Below are positions 17,407 through 26,005 of a stretch of DNA of 64,000 bases, piece by piece (position 1 is the stretch's first letter; each line of letters opens with the position of its first letter). A program made the position numbers and the translations under genes. This DNA is from JBCCQH01 sp039024435 (GTDB taxonomy: Bacteria; Bacteroidota; Bacteroidia; J057; JADKCL01), in the NCBI GenBank assembly GCA_039024435.1, contig JBCCQH010000010.1, forward strand, positions 30,275-94,274, in the 5' to 3' direction. The notes beneath the pieces are model-generated. The model saw only the letters and a program-made list of their open reading frames with translations. It ran no database searches and was not told the DNA's origin.

Positions 17407-18024
17407 CTAAATCAGGCTCAACAAACTCCCCCATCGCCTTCCCGACATTTCGTCGTAATGGTAGGTCTGGATTCCCAGTTGTGCTGCCCCGGTAATGTTT
17501 TCCGGGGTGTCATCAATGAATAAAGTCTCTTCAGCAATAATTTTTTCGCATTCGAGCACATAACTAAAAATTTCCGCATCTGGTTTTCGCATGCCCATCT
17601 CAAATGATAGATAGCGATGTGGAAAACAAGCAAAAAGCTCCCCTACGTCTTCCCGAAAGTGGTCTACGTGGATAACATTGGTATTGCTCAATAAAACCAA
17701 GCGGTAGCGCTCCGCCAGGGTCCGCAGATCGGCGATGCGTCCGGGAATGACGCCGATCAGCAGGGCATTCCAAGCGGCATCAATGTCCTCGTCCATGGCC
17801 GTGATTCCGTATTGCCGGCGAAAGTGCTCCCGGAATTCGGCGGGGCTCACCGATCCCTTTTCAAACTCCCGAAAAATGGGATGCGCGGCGACTTCGCCGG
17901 GATGCGCGGGATAGTGTGGCCGGACCGCAGCTGGCACCAGCGCCCGAAACGCACGGTAACTGCGCTGGTTGTCGATCGCGTAGAGTACCCCACCCAAATC
18001 AAAAATCAAATTGCGAATCGCCAT
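17407..18024 (-). CDS. HAD family hydrolase (YihX-like phosphatase)
   Basis: A 205-residue haloacid-dehalogenase-superfamily enzyme, probably a phosphatase acting on a small phosphorylated metabolite. Motif I is IRNLIFDLGGVLYAID, motif II LVLLSNTN, motif III the Lys in MRKPDAEIF, and motif IV TLFIDDTPENITGA. The DLGGVL form of motif I is typical of the YihX-like branch. The ATG at 18024 starts just before the motif I strand; an upstream extension of 20 residues looks spurious. It follows the RDD gene by 28 bases on the same strand. Confidence 0.88.
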   Translation of the reverse strand: MAIRNLIFDLGGVLYAIDNQRSYRAFRALVPAAVRPHYPAHPGEVAAHPIFREFEKGSVSPAEFREHFRRQYGITAMDEDIDAAWNALLIGVIPGRIADLRTLAERYRLVLLSNTNVIHVDHFREDVGELFACFPHRYLSFEMGMRKPDAEIFSYVLECEKIIAEETLFIDDTPENITGAAQLGIQTYHYDEMSGRRWGSLLSLI

Positions 18025-18052
18025 AGCCAAAAGAAATGGTCCCGGTAAAGGG

Positions 18053-18766
18053 TCAATTGAGATGGGAATAGTCCCGCAGGACATGCCGCAAAAACTGCTC
18101 TGAGGTCATCGCTTTTGGGGGAACGATTTCCAGCACGTGGCACACCCGGTTGGCGCAAATGTTCAGCAGCTTTGGATCGCGCTCCCGCCGATACATGCGC
18201 AAGACATCCTTGACCGTACCCGCATCGCGGTCATTCATACCCGCCACTGCCGGAAACACCGGCTCGTAGTCGCTCCCCGTACGGGCAAAAATCGTATCCT
18301 GGATCCCGACCTTTCGCTGGGTCCGAATCACAGTCGTTCCCGCCAGCATGTCCCCAATCCGCTGCCCTTTTTCGCTGATTGCCACCGATCCGATGGCCAC
18401 AATGCCATAAAACAAAGCCGGATTTGTTTCCAGCAGGCGAAAAATCCAACGCATCAAATAGTTGCCGACATTCGGTGGTGAACCGTCCAGGCGAATCACC
18501 CGCAGCCGCAATGCCATTTTGCCCACCGACCGGCCATTAAACATCCACTCCATGACGAGGTGATAGAAGAAGATCGGCAAGGCCACCAGGGCCATCGCCC
18601 CGCGGTCCGCATCCGGATTTACCGATTGCACGATGGACATCGCAACCAGCAGATAACCGATGATAATCATGAAGTCAACCAGCCACGCCAAAATCCGATC
18701 AAACACACTCGCCAACTCGTATTCGATGTCGATGTGCTGGGTCGTAGTGATTTTGATTTTTGTCAT
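18053..18766 (-). CDS. RDD family membrane protein
   Basis: A 237-residue inner-membrane protein. After a short N-terminal beta segment (THQ-like TTTQHIDIEYELA), the RDD signature is visible in SVFDRILAWLVDFMIIIGYL, with further hydrophobic segments around residues 55-75 and 118-130, GRSVGKMALRLRVIR and GQRIGDMLAGTTVIR, all typical of the family. The C-terminal third is soluble. It is divergent from the SpoIIM-family gene across only 65 bases. Across Bacteroidota, RDD genes cluster with SpoIIM, DUF4129, MoxR and DUF58 genes, exactly as here. Its function is not established; transport or stress tolerance has been proposed for relatives. Confidence 0.88.
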   Translation of the reverse strand: MTKIKITTTQHIDIEYELASVFDRILAWLVDFMIIIGYLLVAMSIVQSVNPDADRGAMALVALPIFFYHLVMEWMFNGRSVGKMALRLRVIRLDGSPPNVGNYLMRWIFRLLETNPALFYGIVAIGSVAISEKGQRIGDMLAGTTVIRTQRKVGIQDTIFARTGSDYEPVFPAVAGMNDRDAGTVKDVLRMYRRERDPKLLNICANRVCHVLEIVPPKAMTSEQFLRHVLRDYSHLN

Positions 18767-18831
18767 GGCAAACGGTCGATTACTGGAAAAGATTTAGTAT
18801 TTTCACACCTCATCGCGCAATATCGAAGATA

Positions 18832-19830
18832 ATGAGAGAAACGGCTTTCCTCAAACAAAACGAAAAAAAGTGGAAAGAATTTGAGTCGGTTTTGAAAGCG
18901 CGCCGAGGCTCTGTACCCCCCGATAAGATCGCCGATTTGTTCATCGAAGTTACCGATGATTTGGCCTACGCGCGGACCCATTTTCCGCAGAGCAATACTG
19001 TGCGGTACCTCAACGGGCTCGCCGGTCAGGTCCACCTGGCCCTCGTCAAAAACAAAAAGACCAAGCGCAACGCATTTTGGGCCTTTTGGAAATGGGAACT
19101 CCCCTTGCTCATGGCCGAGTCCCACCCCAAGCTGCTCTACTCGTTTCTCATCTTTGTCGTCGCCATCGCCATCGGAGCCATCTCAACGGTCTACGACGAA
19201 AATTTCCTCCGCCTGATTCTTTCCGATGGTTACGTAGACGGCACCCTGCGAAATATCCGCAACGGTGAACCCCTGGCCATATACGGCGCCAGCGAAGAAT
19301 TTGACATGTTTTTCGCCATCACCATCAACAATATTCGGGTGAGCTTCATCGCCTTTATCGCCGGAATCTTCTTTTCGGTGGGTACCGCCTACTTTTTGGC
19401 CTACAATGGCATCATGGTCGGGGCATTTCACGCATTTCTCCACCAGTACGGCTATTTGCAGGAATCCCTACTGGTGGTGTACATCCACGGCACGCTCGAA
19501 CTTTCGGCGATTGTGATTGCGGGAGCGGCCGGTTTCCAATTGGGCCATTCCCTGCTGTTTCCGCGGACCTGGTCGCGGGTCGAATCGCTGAAACGCGGGG
19601 CGCGCCGAGGCTTGATGATCGTCCTGGGGCTGATACCGGTGTTTATACTTGCGGGCTTTCTGGAGAGCTTTGTCACGCGCTACACCGATATGCCCACCCT
19701 GGTGAGTCTGGTGATTATCTTTGGTTCCCTCGGCGCGCTTTTGCTCTATTTTGTCATTTATCCGTTGCGGCTGAAGTCGCTGGGCCTGGATCAGAAAATG
19801 CTGGAAGATGGAGAATTCAAGACCGCTTGA
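18832..19830 (+). CDS. Stage II sporulation protein M (SpoIIM)-like membrane protein
   Basis: A 332-residue inner-membrane protein of the SpoIIM/DUF95 family. The N-terminal ~90 residues are helical and soluble (ETAFLKQNEKKWKEFESVLK), followed by several membrane segments, among them LLYSFLIFVVAIAIGAI and NNIRVSFIAFIAGIFFSVG, and by HGTLELSAIVIAGAAGFQLG, the family signature. In non-sporulating Bacteroidota these proteins accompany MoxR/DUF58 genes and have no sporulation role. The start at 18832 fits the homologous N-terminus. The next gene starts inside its 3' end (23-base overlap). Confidence 0.9.
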   Translation: MRETAFLKQNEKKWKEFESVLKARRGSVPPDKIADLFIEVTDDLAYARTHFPQSNTVRYLNGLAGQVHLALVKNKKTKRNAFWAFWKWELPLLMAESHPKLLYSFLIFVVAIAIGAISTVYDENFLRLILSDGYVDGTLRNIRNGEPLAIYGASEEFDMFFAITINNIRVSFIAFIAGIFFSVGTAYFLAYNGIMVGAFHAFLHQYGYLQESLLVVYIHGTLELSAIVIAGAAGFQLGHSLLFPRTWSRVESLKRGARRGLMIVLGLIPVFILAGFLESFVTRYTDMPTLVSLVIIFGSLGALLLYFVIYPLRLKSLGLDQKMLEDGEFKTA

Positions 19831-20770
19831 ACTGCTTAAAACGCGGACCTTCAGCGAGAAGATCTCGGATGCATTTGTGCTGATTCGGGTAAACTTTGGG
19901 GTGCTGTTCAAAGCCCACGGCTTCATTTCCTTGCCCATCATCATCCTGTTTGCCGCGCTGTTTGTCGTCCTGTTCCGCGACTACTTTTCCCTCCTGACTA
20001 CCCTCGAGTCCGGCCCTTTTGCCGATGTCCTGGTCCGGCGGGAAAATTTTGCCCGCTACTCCCTCTTCATGTTGTTTGCCTACCTTGCGGCGACGCCGGT
20101 GGTCATCGTCACCCTCGCCGTGGTGGATCGCTATTCCCGGCATCCCGAGCAAAAAGTCACTTTTGAAGAGGTGTGGTCCACCGTCCGCCAGAAATTTCTC
20201 AAGCTGTTTCTTCTCCGGCTGCTGATCGCCCCCTTGGCCGCAATGGCTTACTTTACCCTGTTCATGCCCATGGGGCCCAGCCTGACCCCGCTGAACGTGA
20301 CCATTTCGATCCTGATGCTGTTCCCGGGCATGGCCTTCATCACGCTCTTCCTCCCCGCGGACCTGCTGATCCTGCAACACAATTATCCCGTCGGCAAGGC
20401 GATCCGCCGCAGCTTTACGATCATGGGACAAAACTTTTGGTCAGCGTTTGGGGCGACCGTCGGAATCGCTCTGATCTACCTTTCGTTCAGCTTGCTCATG
20501 CTCATTCCCGGAGAAGTGCTGAAAATGGTCGAAGAACTCACCGTGGGCTACCGGGAACCCAGCTCCTGGTGGGGAATTTTTCTGACCTCCCTGCGGGGCT
20601 TCAATACGATTGCCGGCTTTGTGCTGTTTGCCATCCCTATCGCCGGCATCGGGATACAGTACTTTACCATTCGGGAAACGGTGGCCCGGGCCGGAATCAT
20701 GGAACGCATCCGCAGCATCGGCGTCGAAGAACAAAAAGTGAACATTTATGTCGAAGACGAGCAGTATTGA
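19808..20770 (+). CDS. Polytopic membrane protein of the MoxR/DUF58 cluster
   Basis: A 320-residue integral membrane protein with about six hydrophobic segments, for example SLPIIILFAALFVVLF, SLFMLFAYLAATPVVIVTL and TIAGFVLFAIPIAGIG. The C-terminus is soluble (EEQKVNIYVEDEQY). It is found at this position, between SpoIIM and DUF4129 genes, in related genomes (from memory, not checked). There is no enzymatic motif. It is translationally coupled at both ends: it starts within the SpoIIM gene and overlaps the next gene by 23 bases. Confidence 0.8.
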   Translation: MENSRPLELLKTRTFSEKISDAFVLIRVNFGVLFKAHGFISLPIIILFAALFVVLFRDYFSLLTTLESGPFADVLVRRENFARYSLFMLFAYLAATPVVIVTLAVVDRYSRHPEQKVTFEEVWSTVRQKFLKLFLLRLLIAPLAAMAYFTLFMPMGPSLTPLNVTISILMLFPGMAFITLFLPADLLILQHNYPVGKAIRRSFTIMGQNFWSAFGATVGIALIYLSFSLLMLIPGEVLKMVEELTVGYREPSSWWGIFLTSLRGFNTIAGFVLFAIPIAGIGIQYFTIRETVARAGIMERIRSIGVEEQKVNIYVEDEQY

Positions 20771-21503
20771 CCTCCGGCAATTCTGGCTGGCCCGCATATT
20801 TCCCCTGCTGCTCTTCGCGGTAGTGGGAGTCAGCGGCAGTGGATTCGCCCAGCAGTACGAAGTTCGCCGCTTTGACCCGGATCGCCTAGAAAAATTCCGG
20901 AACAATCCCCGCTTCCAGTACCGACGAGATGCTCCTCTGGCCCCCAAAGCGGAAGTCAAAGAACGGAGAACCCAACGCCTGCCCCGGTGGCGCCCCCGCC
21001 CGGTCTCCCCGTCTTCGGGTGCCCTCAACGGCATCGGTAAGGTGATCATCTGGGTGCTCATCATCGCGGGAGCAACCTTGCTGATCGTCCAGATCCTCCG
21101 GGTCCGCTTCGGAAAACTCGCCAAGAAAAAATCGGATGAGGCCGAGGTCGTCTACGCTGGCGAACTCGACGCCGCCGAAGACATCCGGGACCTCGAATTT
21201 GAAAGCCTCCTCGAAAAGGCCATCCGCGAGAAGCGCTTCCGCTACGCGGTGCGCCTGCTCTACCTCCAAAGTCTGCGAGAATTGCACGAGCGCGGTCTCA
21301 TCCAGTGGAGCCTGGAAAAGACCAACCACCAATACCTGCGCGAACTCCAGAGCGGTCCCCTCCGGCCGATTTTTCAGGACGTCACCCGGCTGTTTGAGTA
21401 CATCTGGTACGGGGAATTTCCCGTGGACAAGGACCACTTTCACGCCGCGCGGGGCAGCTTCATTCGCCTGGAACAAGCATTGAGAAAGGACCATGCGGAA
21501 TAG
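20748..21503 (+). CDS. DUF4129 domain protein
   Basis: A 251-residue protein with an N-terminal hydrophobic segment or signal (FPLLLFAVVGVSGSGFAQ), an Arg/Pro-rich extracytoplasmic linker, a transmembrane helix at about residues 95-115 (VIIWVLIIAGATLLIVQIL) and a cytoplasmic C-terminal DUF4129 domain (FRYAVRLLYLQSLRELHERG, then the YL.EL and FE..WYG.F patterns). DUF4129 often pairs with transglutaminase-like or MoxR/DUF58 proteins. It overlaps both neighbours, consistent with a tightly coupled operon. Confidence 0.85.
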   Translation: MSKTSSIDLRQFWLARIFPLLLFAVVGVSGSGFAQQYEVRRFDPDRLEKFRNNPRFQYRRDAPLAPKAEVKERRTQRLPRWRPRPVSPSSGALNGIGKVIIWVLIIAGATLLIVQILRVRFGKLAKKKSDEAEVVYAGELDAAEDIRDLEFESLLEKAIREKRFRYAVRLLYLQSLRELHERGLIQWSLEKTNHQYLRELQSGPLRPIFQDVTRLFEYIWYGEFPVDKDHFHAARGSFIRLEQALRKDHAE

Positions 21504-22677
21504 ATTGCCCTATATCATCCTCATCGTGGCCTTCATCGGCTATGTCCTGCTCGAACTCCTCGGGCCGCAACCGGAGAACTGGACGCCGTCCTACGAGAAA
21601 AGTACCGACTCACCTTTTGGCAGTTACGTCCTCTTCGAAAGCCTGCCCGACCTTTTCCCGGAAAGCGACATCACCGTCGCCAACGAAAGTCCCGCCCAGA
21701 TCCTCGAGGAATTTGAAGCGGAGAACAGCAACTACATCATCGTTCAGGAAGCGTTGGAAACCACCCAATTTGAAGCGGAGGCCCTCATCAAATACATGCG
21801 TCGGGGCAACAACCTCTTCATCGCCGCCGCCGAACTCACCGGGGCCCTCGCCGATACCTTTGGACTGACCCCCATCCAGACGCTCTGGACAGACGACGAA
21901 GTCGGCGAAGTCGCCCGGAAAGATTACCTGAAATTTGCCCGGGAATACGATGAGCGCCAGGTCGAATATCCACTCATCGACAATGTCATCTACCAGCGGT
22001 TGCCCGGCGGAGCAGGGGGCGAATTCCTAAGCCACAACAAGAAAAATGGGGCGGTTTTCATGCGCCAGGCGGTGGGCGAAGGCTACCTGTACGTACATTC
22101 CATTCCGCTGTTTTTTACCAATTACTTTATGGTCGACCCGGTCAACCACGAATACATCTCCCGCGCCCTGTCGTTTTTGCCGGACCAGCCGGTGATTTGG
22201 GACGAGTTCTTTAAGCCCAACAAGATCCGCAATCAGTCACCGGTCAAGTACCTCCTGGAAACCACTTCCCTGCGCTGGGCGTGGCTGGTAATGCTCGGCA
22301 GCCTGCTGGTTTTCCTGATTTTTGAAGGGAAACGGCGCCAGCGGATTGTTCCCGTGATTGAGCCTCCGGCCAATACCACTCTGGAGTTCGCCCAGACCGT
22401 CGGACGGCTTTACTACGCCCACGGAGACCACAAGGACATCGCGGAAAAGAAAATCCGCTACCTGCTGGAATACATCCGCAATCGGTGGATGCTCCCGACC
22501 AGCGACTACTCCAAAGAGTTCATCGGTCGGGTAGCGTCAAAATCGGGGGTGGCAGTGGAGCAAATTCAGGAACTCTTCGCTACCGCGGAAGACGTGCACC
22601 GAACCGACAAAGTCAGCGAAGGGTTGCTGCACAATTTGAGCCGGCAAATCGACGAATTTTACGCATTGAACAAATAA
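21493..22677 (+). CDS. DUF4350 domain membrane protein
   Basis: A 394-residue protein: an N-terminal membrane anchor (LPYIILIVAFIGYVLLELL), a periplasmic domain (SPFGSYVLFESLPDLFPES, ALIKYMRRGNNLFIAAAEL) resembling GATase/DUF4350 sheets, a second transmembrane helix near residues 258-276 (WLVMLGSLLVFLIFEG), and a cytoplasmic helical tail with TLEFAQTVGRLYYAHGDHK. It is part of the coupled operon, overlapping the DUF4129 gene by 11 bases and followed 24 bases later by the MoxR gene. Confidence 0.85.
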   Translation: MRNRLPYIILIVAFIGYVLLELLGPQPENWTPSYEKSTDSPFGSYVLFESLPDLFPESDITVANESPAQILEEFEAENSNYIIVQEALETTQFEAEALIKYMRRGNNLFIAAAELTGALADTFGLTPIQTLWTDDEVGEVARKDYLKFAREYDERQVEYPLIDNVIYQRLPGGAGGEFLSHNKKNGAVFMRQAVGEGYLYVHSIPLFFTNYFMVDPVNHEYISRALSFLPDQPVIWDEFFKPNKIRNQSPVKYLLETTSLRWAWLVMLGSLLVFLIFEGKRRQRIVPVIEPPANTTLEFAQTVGRLYYAHGDHKDIAEKKIRYLLEYIRNRWMLPTSDYSKEFIGRVASKSGVAVEQIQELFATAEDVHRTDKVSEGLLHNLSRQIDEFYALNK

Positions 22678-22701
22678 CAACAAGAAATAACCTTGACTGA
22701 A

Positions 22702-23682
22702 ATGGAAACGGAAAATATGTTCCACGCCCGGGTAGACTTAGCGGAGTTGCGAGAAGCCGTGGACAAGATGAAAGCTGCGATTGGGACCATCATTGTGGGC
22801 CAGGAGCGCATGGTCGAACTCTTGATTGCCGCCTTGCTCGCCGACGGGCACGTCCTGATCGAGGGGGTGCCCGGCGTCGCCAAGACCCTGACCGCCAAGC
22901 TGCTGGCCCGCACACTCAACCTCGATTTTTCGCGGATCCAGTTCACCCCGGACCTCATGCCTTCCGACGTGCTCGGCACCTCGATCTTCAACCAAAAATC
23001 CAGCGAATTTGAGTTTCGCAAGGGGCCCATCTTCGCCAATGTCATCCTCATCGACGAGATCAATCGGGCCCCGGCCAAGACCCAGGCCGCACTCTTTGAG
23101 GTCATGGAAGAGCGCCAAGTGACCATGGACGGCACCACCTACAAGATGCCGCCCCCTTTCATCGTCCTTTCCACCCAGAACCCGGTCGAGCAGGAAGGCA
23201 CCTACCGATTGCCCGAAGCCCAGCTCGACCGCTTCATCTTCAAAATCAATGTCGGCTACCCCGACCTCAAGGAAGAAGAAGCCATCATCCGGGGTCACCA
23301 CGAACGCCGCAACACCCTGCCCATCGACACCATCCAGCCGGTTCTGACCGCCGAGAAAATCCAGGGCTTCCGCAAAAAGGTGCAATTGGTTCACTTGGAA
23401 GACCGCCTGATCAGCTACATCGCGCGGTTGGTCCACGATACCCGCGACAACCAGTCGCTGTTTCTCGGTGCTTCCCCCCGGGCCTCCCTCGCCATCCTCA
23501 ACGGCGCCAAAGCCATGGCTGCCATCCGGGGACGCGATTTCGTGACCCCAGACGACATCCGTGAAGTGACCCTCCCGGTCATGGTCCACCGCGTCATTCT
23601 TACGCCCGAGCGCGAAATGGAAGGCCTCAAAACCCCCGACATCATCCAACAGATCATTCAAAAGATCGAAGTGCCCCGATAG
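22702..23682 (+). CDS. MoxR-type AAA+ ATPase
   Basis: A 326-residue cytoplasmic AAA+ chaperone-like ATPase. Walker A is EGVPGVAKTLTAK (GxxGxxKT), Walker B is NVILIDEINRA, followed by QAALFEVMEERQVTMDG, the sensor-1 Asn in STQNPVEQEGTY and the arginine-rich EAQLDRF. MoxR proteins assist maturation or activation of metal or VWA-domain partners; here the partner is presumably the DUF58 protein encoded next. ATG at 22702 is preferred over a TTG nine bases upstream. Confidence 0.95.
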   Translation: METENMFHARVDLAELREAVDKMKAAIGTIIVGQERMVELLIAALLADGHVLIEGVPGVAKTLTAKLLARTLNLDFSRIQFTPDLMPSDVLGTSIFNQKSSEFEFRKGPIFANVILIDEINRAPAKTQAALFEVMEERQVTMDGTTYKMPPPFIVLSTQNPVEQEGTYRLPEAQLDRFIFKINVGYPDLKEEEAIIRGHHERRNTLPIDTIQPVLTAEKIQGFRKKVQLVHLEDRLISYIARLVHDTRDNQSLFLGASPRASLAILNGAKAMAAIRGRDFVTPDDIREVTLPVMVHRVILTPEREMEGLKTPDIIQQIIQKIEVPR

Positions 23683-25076
23683 TGCGTCAATTCTTTAAAA
23701 GTCTGTACCTCACGAATCGACTTTGGCTGGCCCTTACCGCCAGCATTGTCCTCTTCATCATTGCGCATTTCATTCCGCAGTTGTTCGTGCTGGCGGTCGG
23801 GATCTTTTCCGGGATTGTGACGACACTGCTCCTGGATTTGGCGGTGCTCTACCGGGTGCGCCGGGGCCTCAGCGCCCAGCGTTCCATGCCGGAAAAGCTA
23901 TCCAATGGCGACGAAAACGAAGTGGCCATCGCCACCGCGAACTACTACAACTTCCCGATCCAGGTCCAGGTAATCGACGAAGTCCCCCCCCAATTTCAGC
24001 GCCGGGACATTTTATTCCGGACCAAAATCGCCTCCGGCAGCGAAACGGTCCTTCAGTACAGCTTGCGTCCCACCCGGCGGGGAGAGTACGCGTTTGGAGC
24101 GCTGAATGTCTTCGCGGCCAGCCCCATCGGATTTGCCCGGCGGCGCTTCCGCTTCGAGGCAGACAAGGTCGTGCCGGTCTACCCTTCGTTTCTGCAACTG
24201 CGCAAGTACGAACTGCTGGCGGTGAGCAATCGCCTCAATGAAATCGGAGTCAAGAAAATCCGGCGCCTGGGGCGCAGCATGGAATTCGAGCAGATCCGCG
24301 AGTATGTGGTCGGCGACGACTACCGTACGATCAATTGGAAGGCGACCGCACGGACGGGCAACTATATGGTGAACCAGTACACCGAAGAGCGGTCCCAACC
24401 GGTCTACTGTGTCATCGACAAGGGCCGGACAATGAAGATGCCCTTTGCCGGCTTGAGCTTGCTGGACTACGCCATCAACACTTCGCTGGTGGTGTCCAGC
24501 ATTGCGCTCTACAAGTCAGACAAGGCGGGACTGGTGACATTTTCCGAAAAGATGGGCGTGCTGCTCAAAGCGGACCGCCGATCCACTCAGATGATGGCGA
24601 TCACCGACCTGCTGTACAAACAGAAAACGCGCTATCTGGAAAGCAATTATGAGATCCTCTACGCCAATATTCGGCGCAAGGTGAGCCGCCGCAGCCTGAT
24701 GTTGTTGTTCACCAACTTTGAATCGCTTTCGGCCATGCGCCGCCAGTTGCCGTTTCTGCGGCGCCTGAATCGGGACCATTTGCTGGTGGTCATTTTCTTC
24801 GAAAACACCGAATTGAAGGCCATGGTGGAGTCACACCGCGCAGGCTTGGTTCCGGTGGCTCCCGAGGACGGATCTGCCGGCAAGGCTTCGCCCACCAATG
24901 TGACGACCGAACAGATCTATTTGACGACCATTGCCGAGAAGTTCCTCAGCGAAAAGCGCCAGATCGTGCGGGAATTGCATTTGCACGGAATTCAAGCGAT
25001 CCTCACCGAACCGGAGAACCTTACCGTGGATGCATTGAACAAGTACCTAGAGTTGAAGTCCCGGGGGATGATTTGA
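23682..25076 (+). CDS. DUF58 (VWA-like) protein
   Basis: A 464-residue protein with two N-terminal membrane helices (LWLALTASIVLFIIAHF, LFVLAVGIFSGIVTTLLL), a beta-rich domain, then the DUF58 core with LGRSMEFEQIREYVVGDDYR, TINWKATARTG and a VWA-like fold (PVYCVIDKGRTMKMPF). In the MIDAS-type motif, D-x-S-x-S is replaced by DKGRT. It starts with GTG, overlapping the MoxR stop by one base, so the two are coupled. It is the last gene of the six-gene operon and converges with the Rpn gene. Confidence 0.92.
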   Translation: MRQFFKSLYLTNRLWLALTASIVLFIIAHFIPQLFVLAVGIFSGIVTTLLLDLAVLYRVRRGLSAQRSMPEKLSNGDENEVAIATANYYNFPIQVQVIDEVPPQFQRRDILFRTKIASGSETVLQYSLRPTRRGEYAFGALNVFAASPIGFARRRFRFEADKVVPVYPSFLQLRKYELLAVSNRLNEIGVKKIRRLGRSMEFEQIREYVVGDDYRTINWKATARTGNYMVNQYTEERSQPVYCVIDKGRTMKMPFAGLSLLDYAINTSLVVSSIALYKSDKAGLVTFSEKMGVLLKADRRSTQMMAITDLLYKQKTRYLESNYEILYANIRRKVSRRSLMLLFTNFESLSAMRRQLPFLRRLNRDHLLVVIFFENTELKAMVESHRAGLVPVAPEDGSAGKASPTNVTTEQIYLTTIAEKFLSEKRQIVRELHLHGIQAILTEPENLTVDALNKYLELKSRGMI

Positions 25077-25094
25077 GGGGAGCCGGTGGCGCAA

Positions 25095-25886
25095 TCAGGT
25101 CGACAGCTCGCCTTTTATCTCGGAAATCTCCTGCTCGGAGAATCCGGTAATTGCCGATATTTTAACTAGACTGAGCGTACCATCACGCAACAGTGATTGC
25201 ACGATGCTGGTTTTGCCTTTGCGCTCTCCCTCCTTGAACCAGGGATCATTCGTCATATCTATCTTCACTGGCATTTGCTTCAATCCTTTCTTGATTACTT
25301 CTTCATTTAAGCTACGAATTTGGGCTATGCCTCGCAATTGTTCCAGTAATTTTTCTCTTTCCAATCCGCTATTTGTGCAAGTTACCAACTGGGCGCCGAT
25401 CTTCCCGAGAATTTCAATTTCGTTCTGGCCTTCGTAGTCACCCAGAATCGCAAAGATGACTTCGGCGGCGTTCTTCGAGGTGAGGAAGTACTCAGATTTG
25501 ACCTGGGAAATGTCAATCAGGCGGTAACCGGTCATGACTTCCGCGGGGTGCAATTGGGTGCGCATCGTAGCGGGTGCATTGCCCACGTAAAGTACAAAAT
25601 GACGGACCGGCAAGCGGAATCGTTCCACCAACAGGGCATGGTAGACCTGCATCCGGAAAATCATCCGCGCATCGTTGTTGGTTTGAAACTCGAGGTGCAG
25701 GATGAACTCTTCGCCATCGGAAGTCCGAATCCGCTTTACGAGATCGGGTTCCCGCTCACAAGTGCGCTGCAATTTGAGGGTGATGTCGGTGGCTTCCGAA
25801 ATGGAAAACCCCAAGTGAAGCCGCGAAAAGCGCGGCAAGATTCCGGATACGAGCTCCCGGAACAGCTTGTCATAATGATTGGGCAT
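25095..25886 (-). CDS. Rpn-family PD-(D/E)XK nuclease / putative transposase
   Basis: A 263-residue protein of the recombination-promoting nuclease family, long annotated as transposase_31-like. It opens MPNHYDKLFRELVSGI. The nuclease motif is P47-D48 followed by LHLEFQ with E66-x-Q68, the ExQ form of (D/E)xK usual in Rpn proteins. The C-terminus carries ERKGKTSIVQSLLRDGTLS and a small helix-turn-helix-like end. Related proteins cut DNA and stimulate RecA-independent recombination. There are no flanking inverted repeats, so it is not an obvious transposon. It lies convergent to the DUF58 gene. Confidence 0.85.
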   Translation of the reverse strand: MPNHYDKLFRELVSGILPRFSRLHLGFSISEATDITLKLQRTCEREPDLVKRIRTSDGEEFILHLEFQTNNDARMIFRMQVYHALLVERFRLPVRHFVLYVGNAPATMRTQLHPAEVMTGYRLIDISQVKSEYFLTSKNAAEVIFAILGDYEGQNEIEILGKIGAQLVTCTNSGLEREKLLEQLRGIAQIRSLNEEVIKKGLKQMPVKIDMTNDPWFKEGERKGKTSIVQSLLRDGTLSLVKISAITGFSEQEISEIKGELST

Positions 25887-26005
25887 GGTAGCAATGCCTT
25901 GGGCAATAAATCCTCTTCACAAATCCTACGGCTGCACAATTGCCGGCAGCTTACTTACCTGTCCCCGAGGGGAGGCCGATCAAGGCAATCAGTCGCTTTG
26001 GCGCA

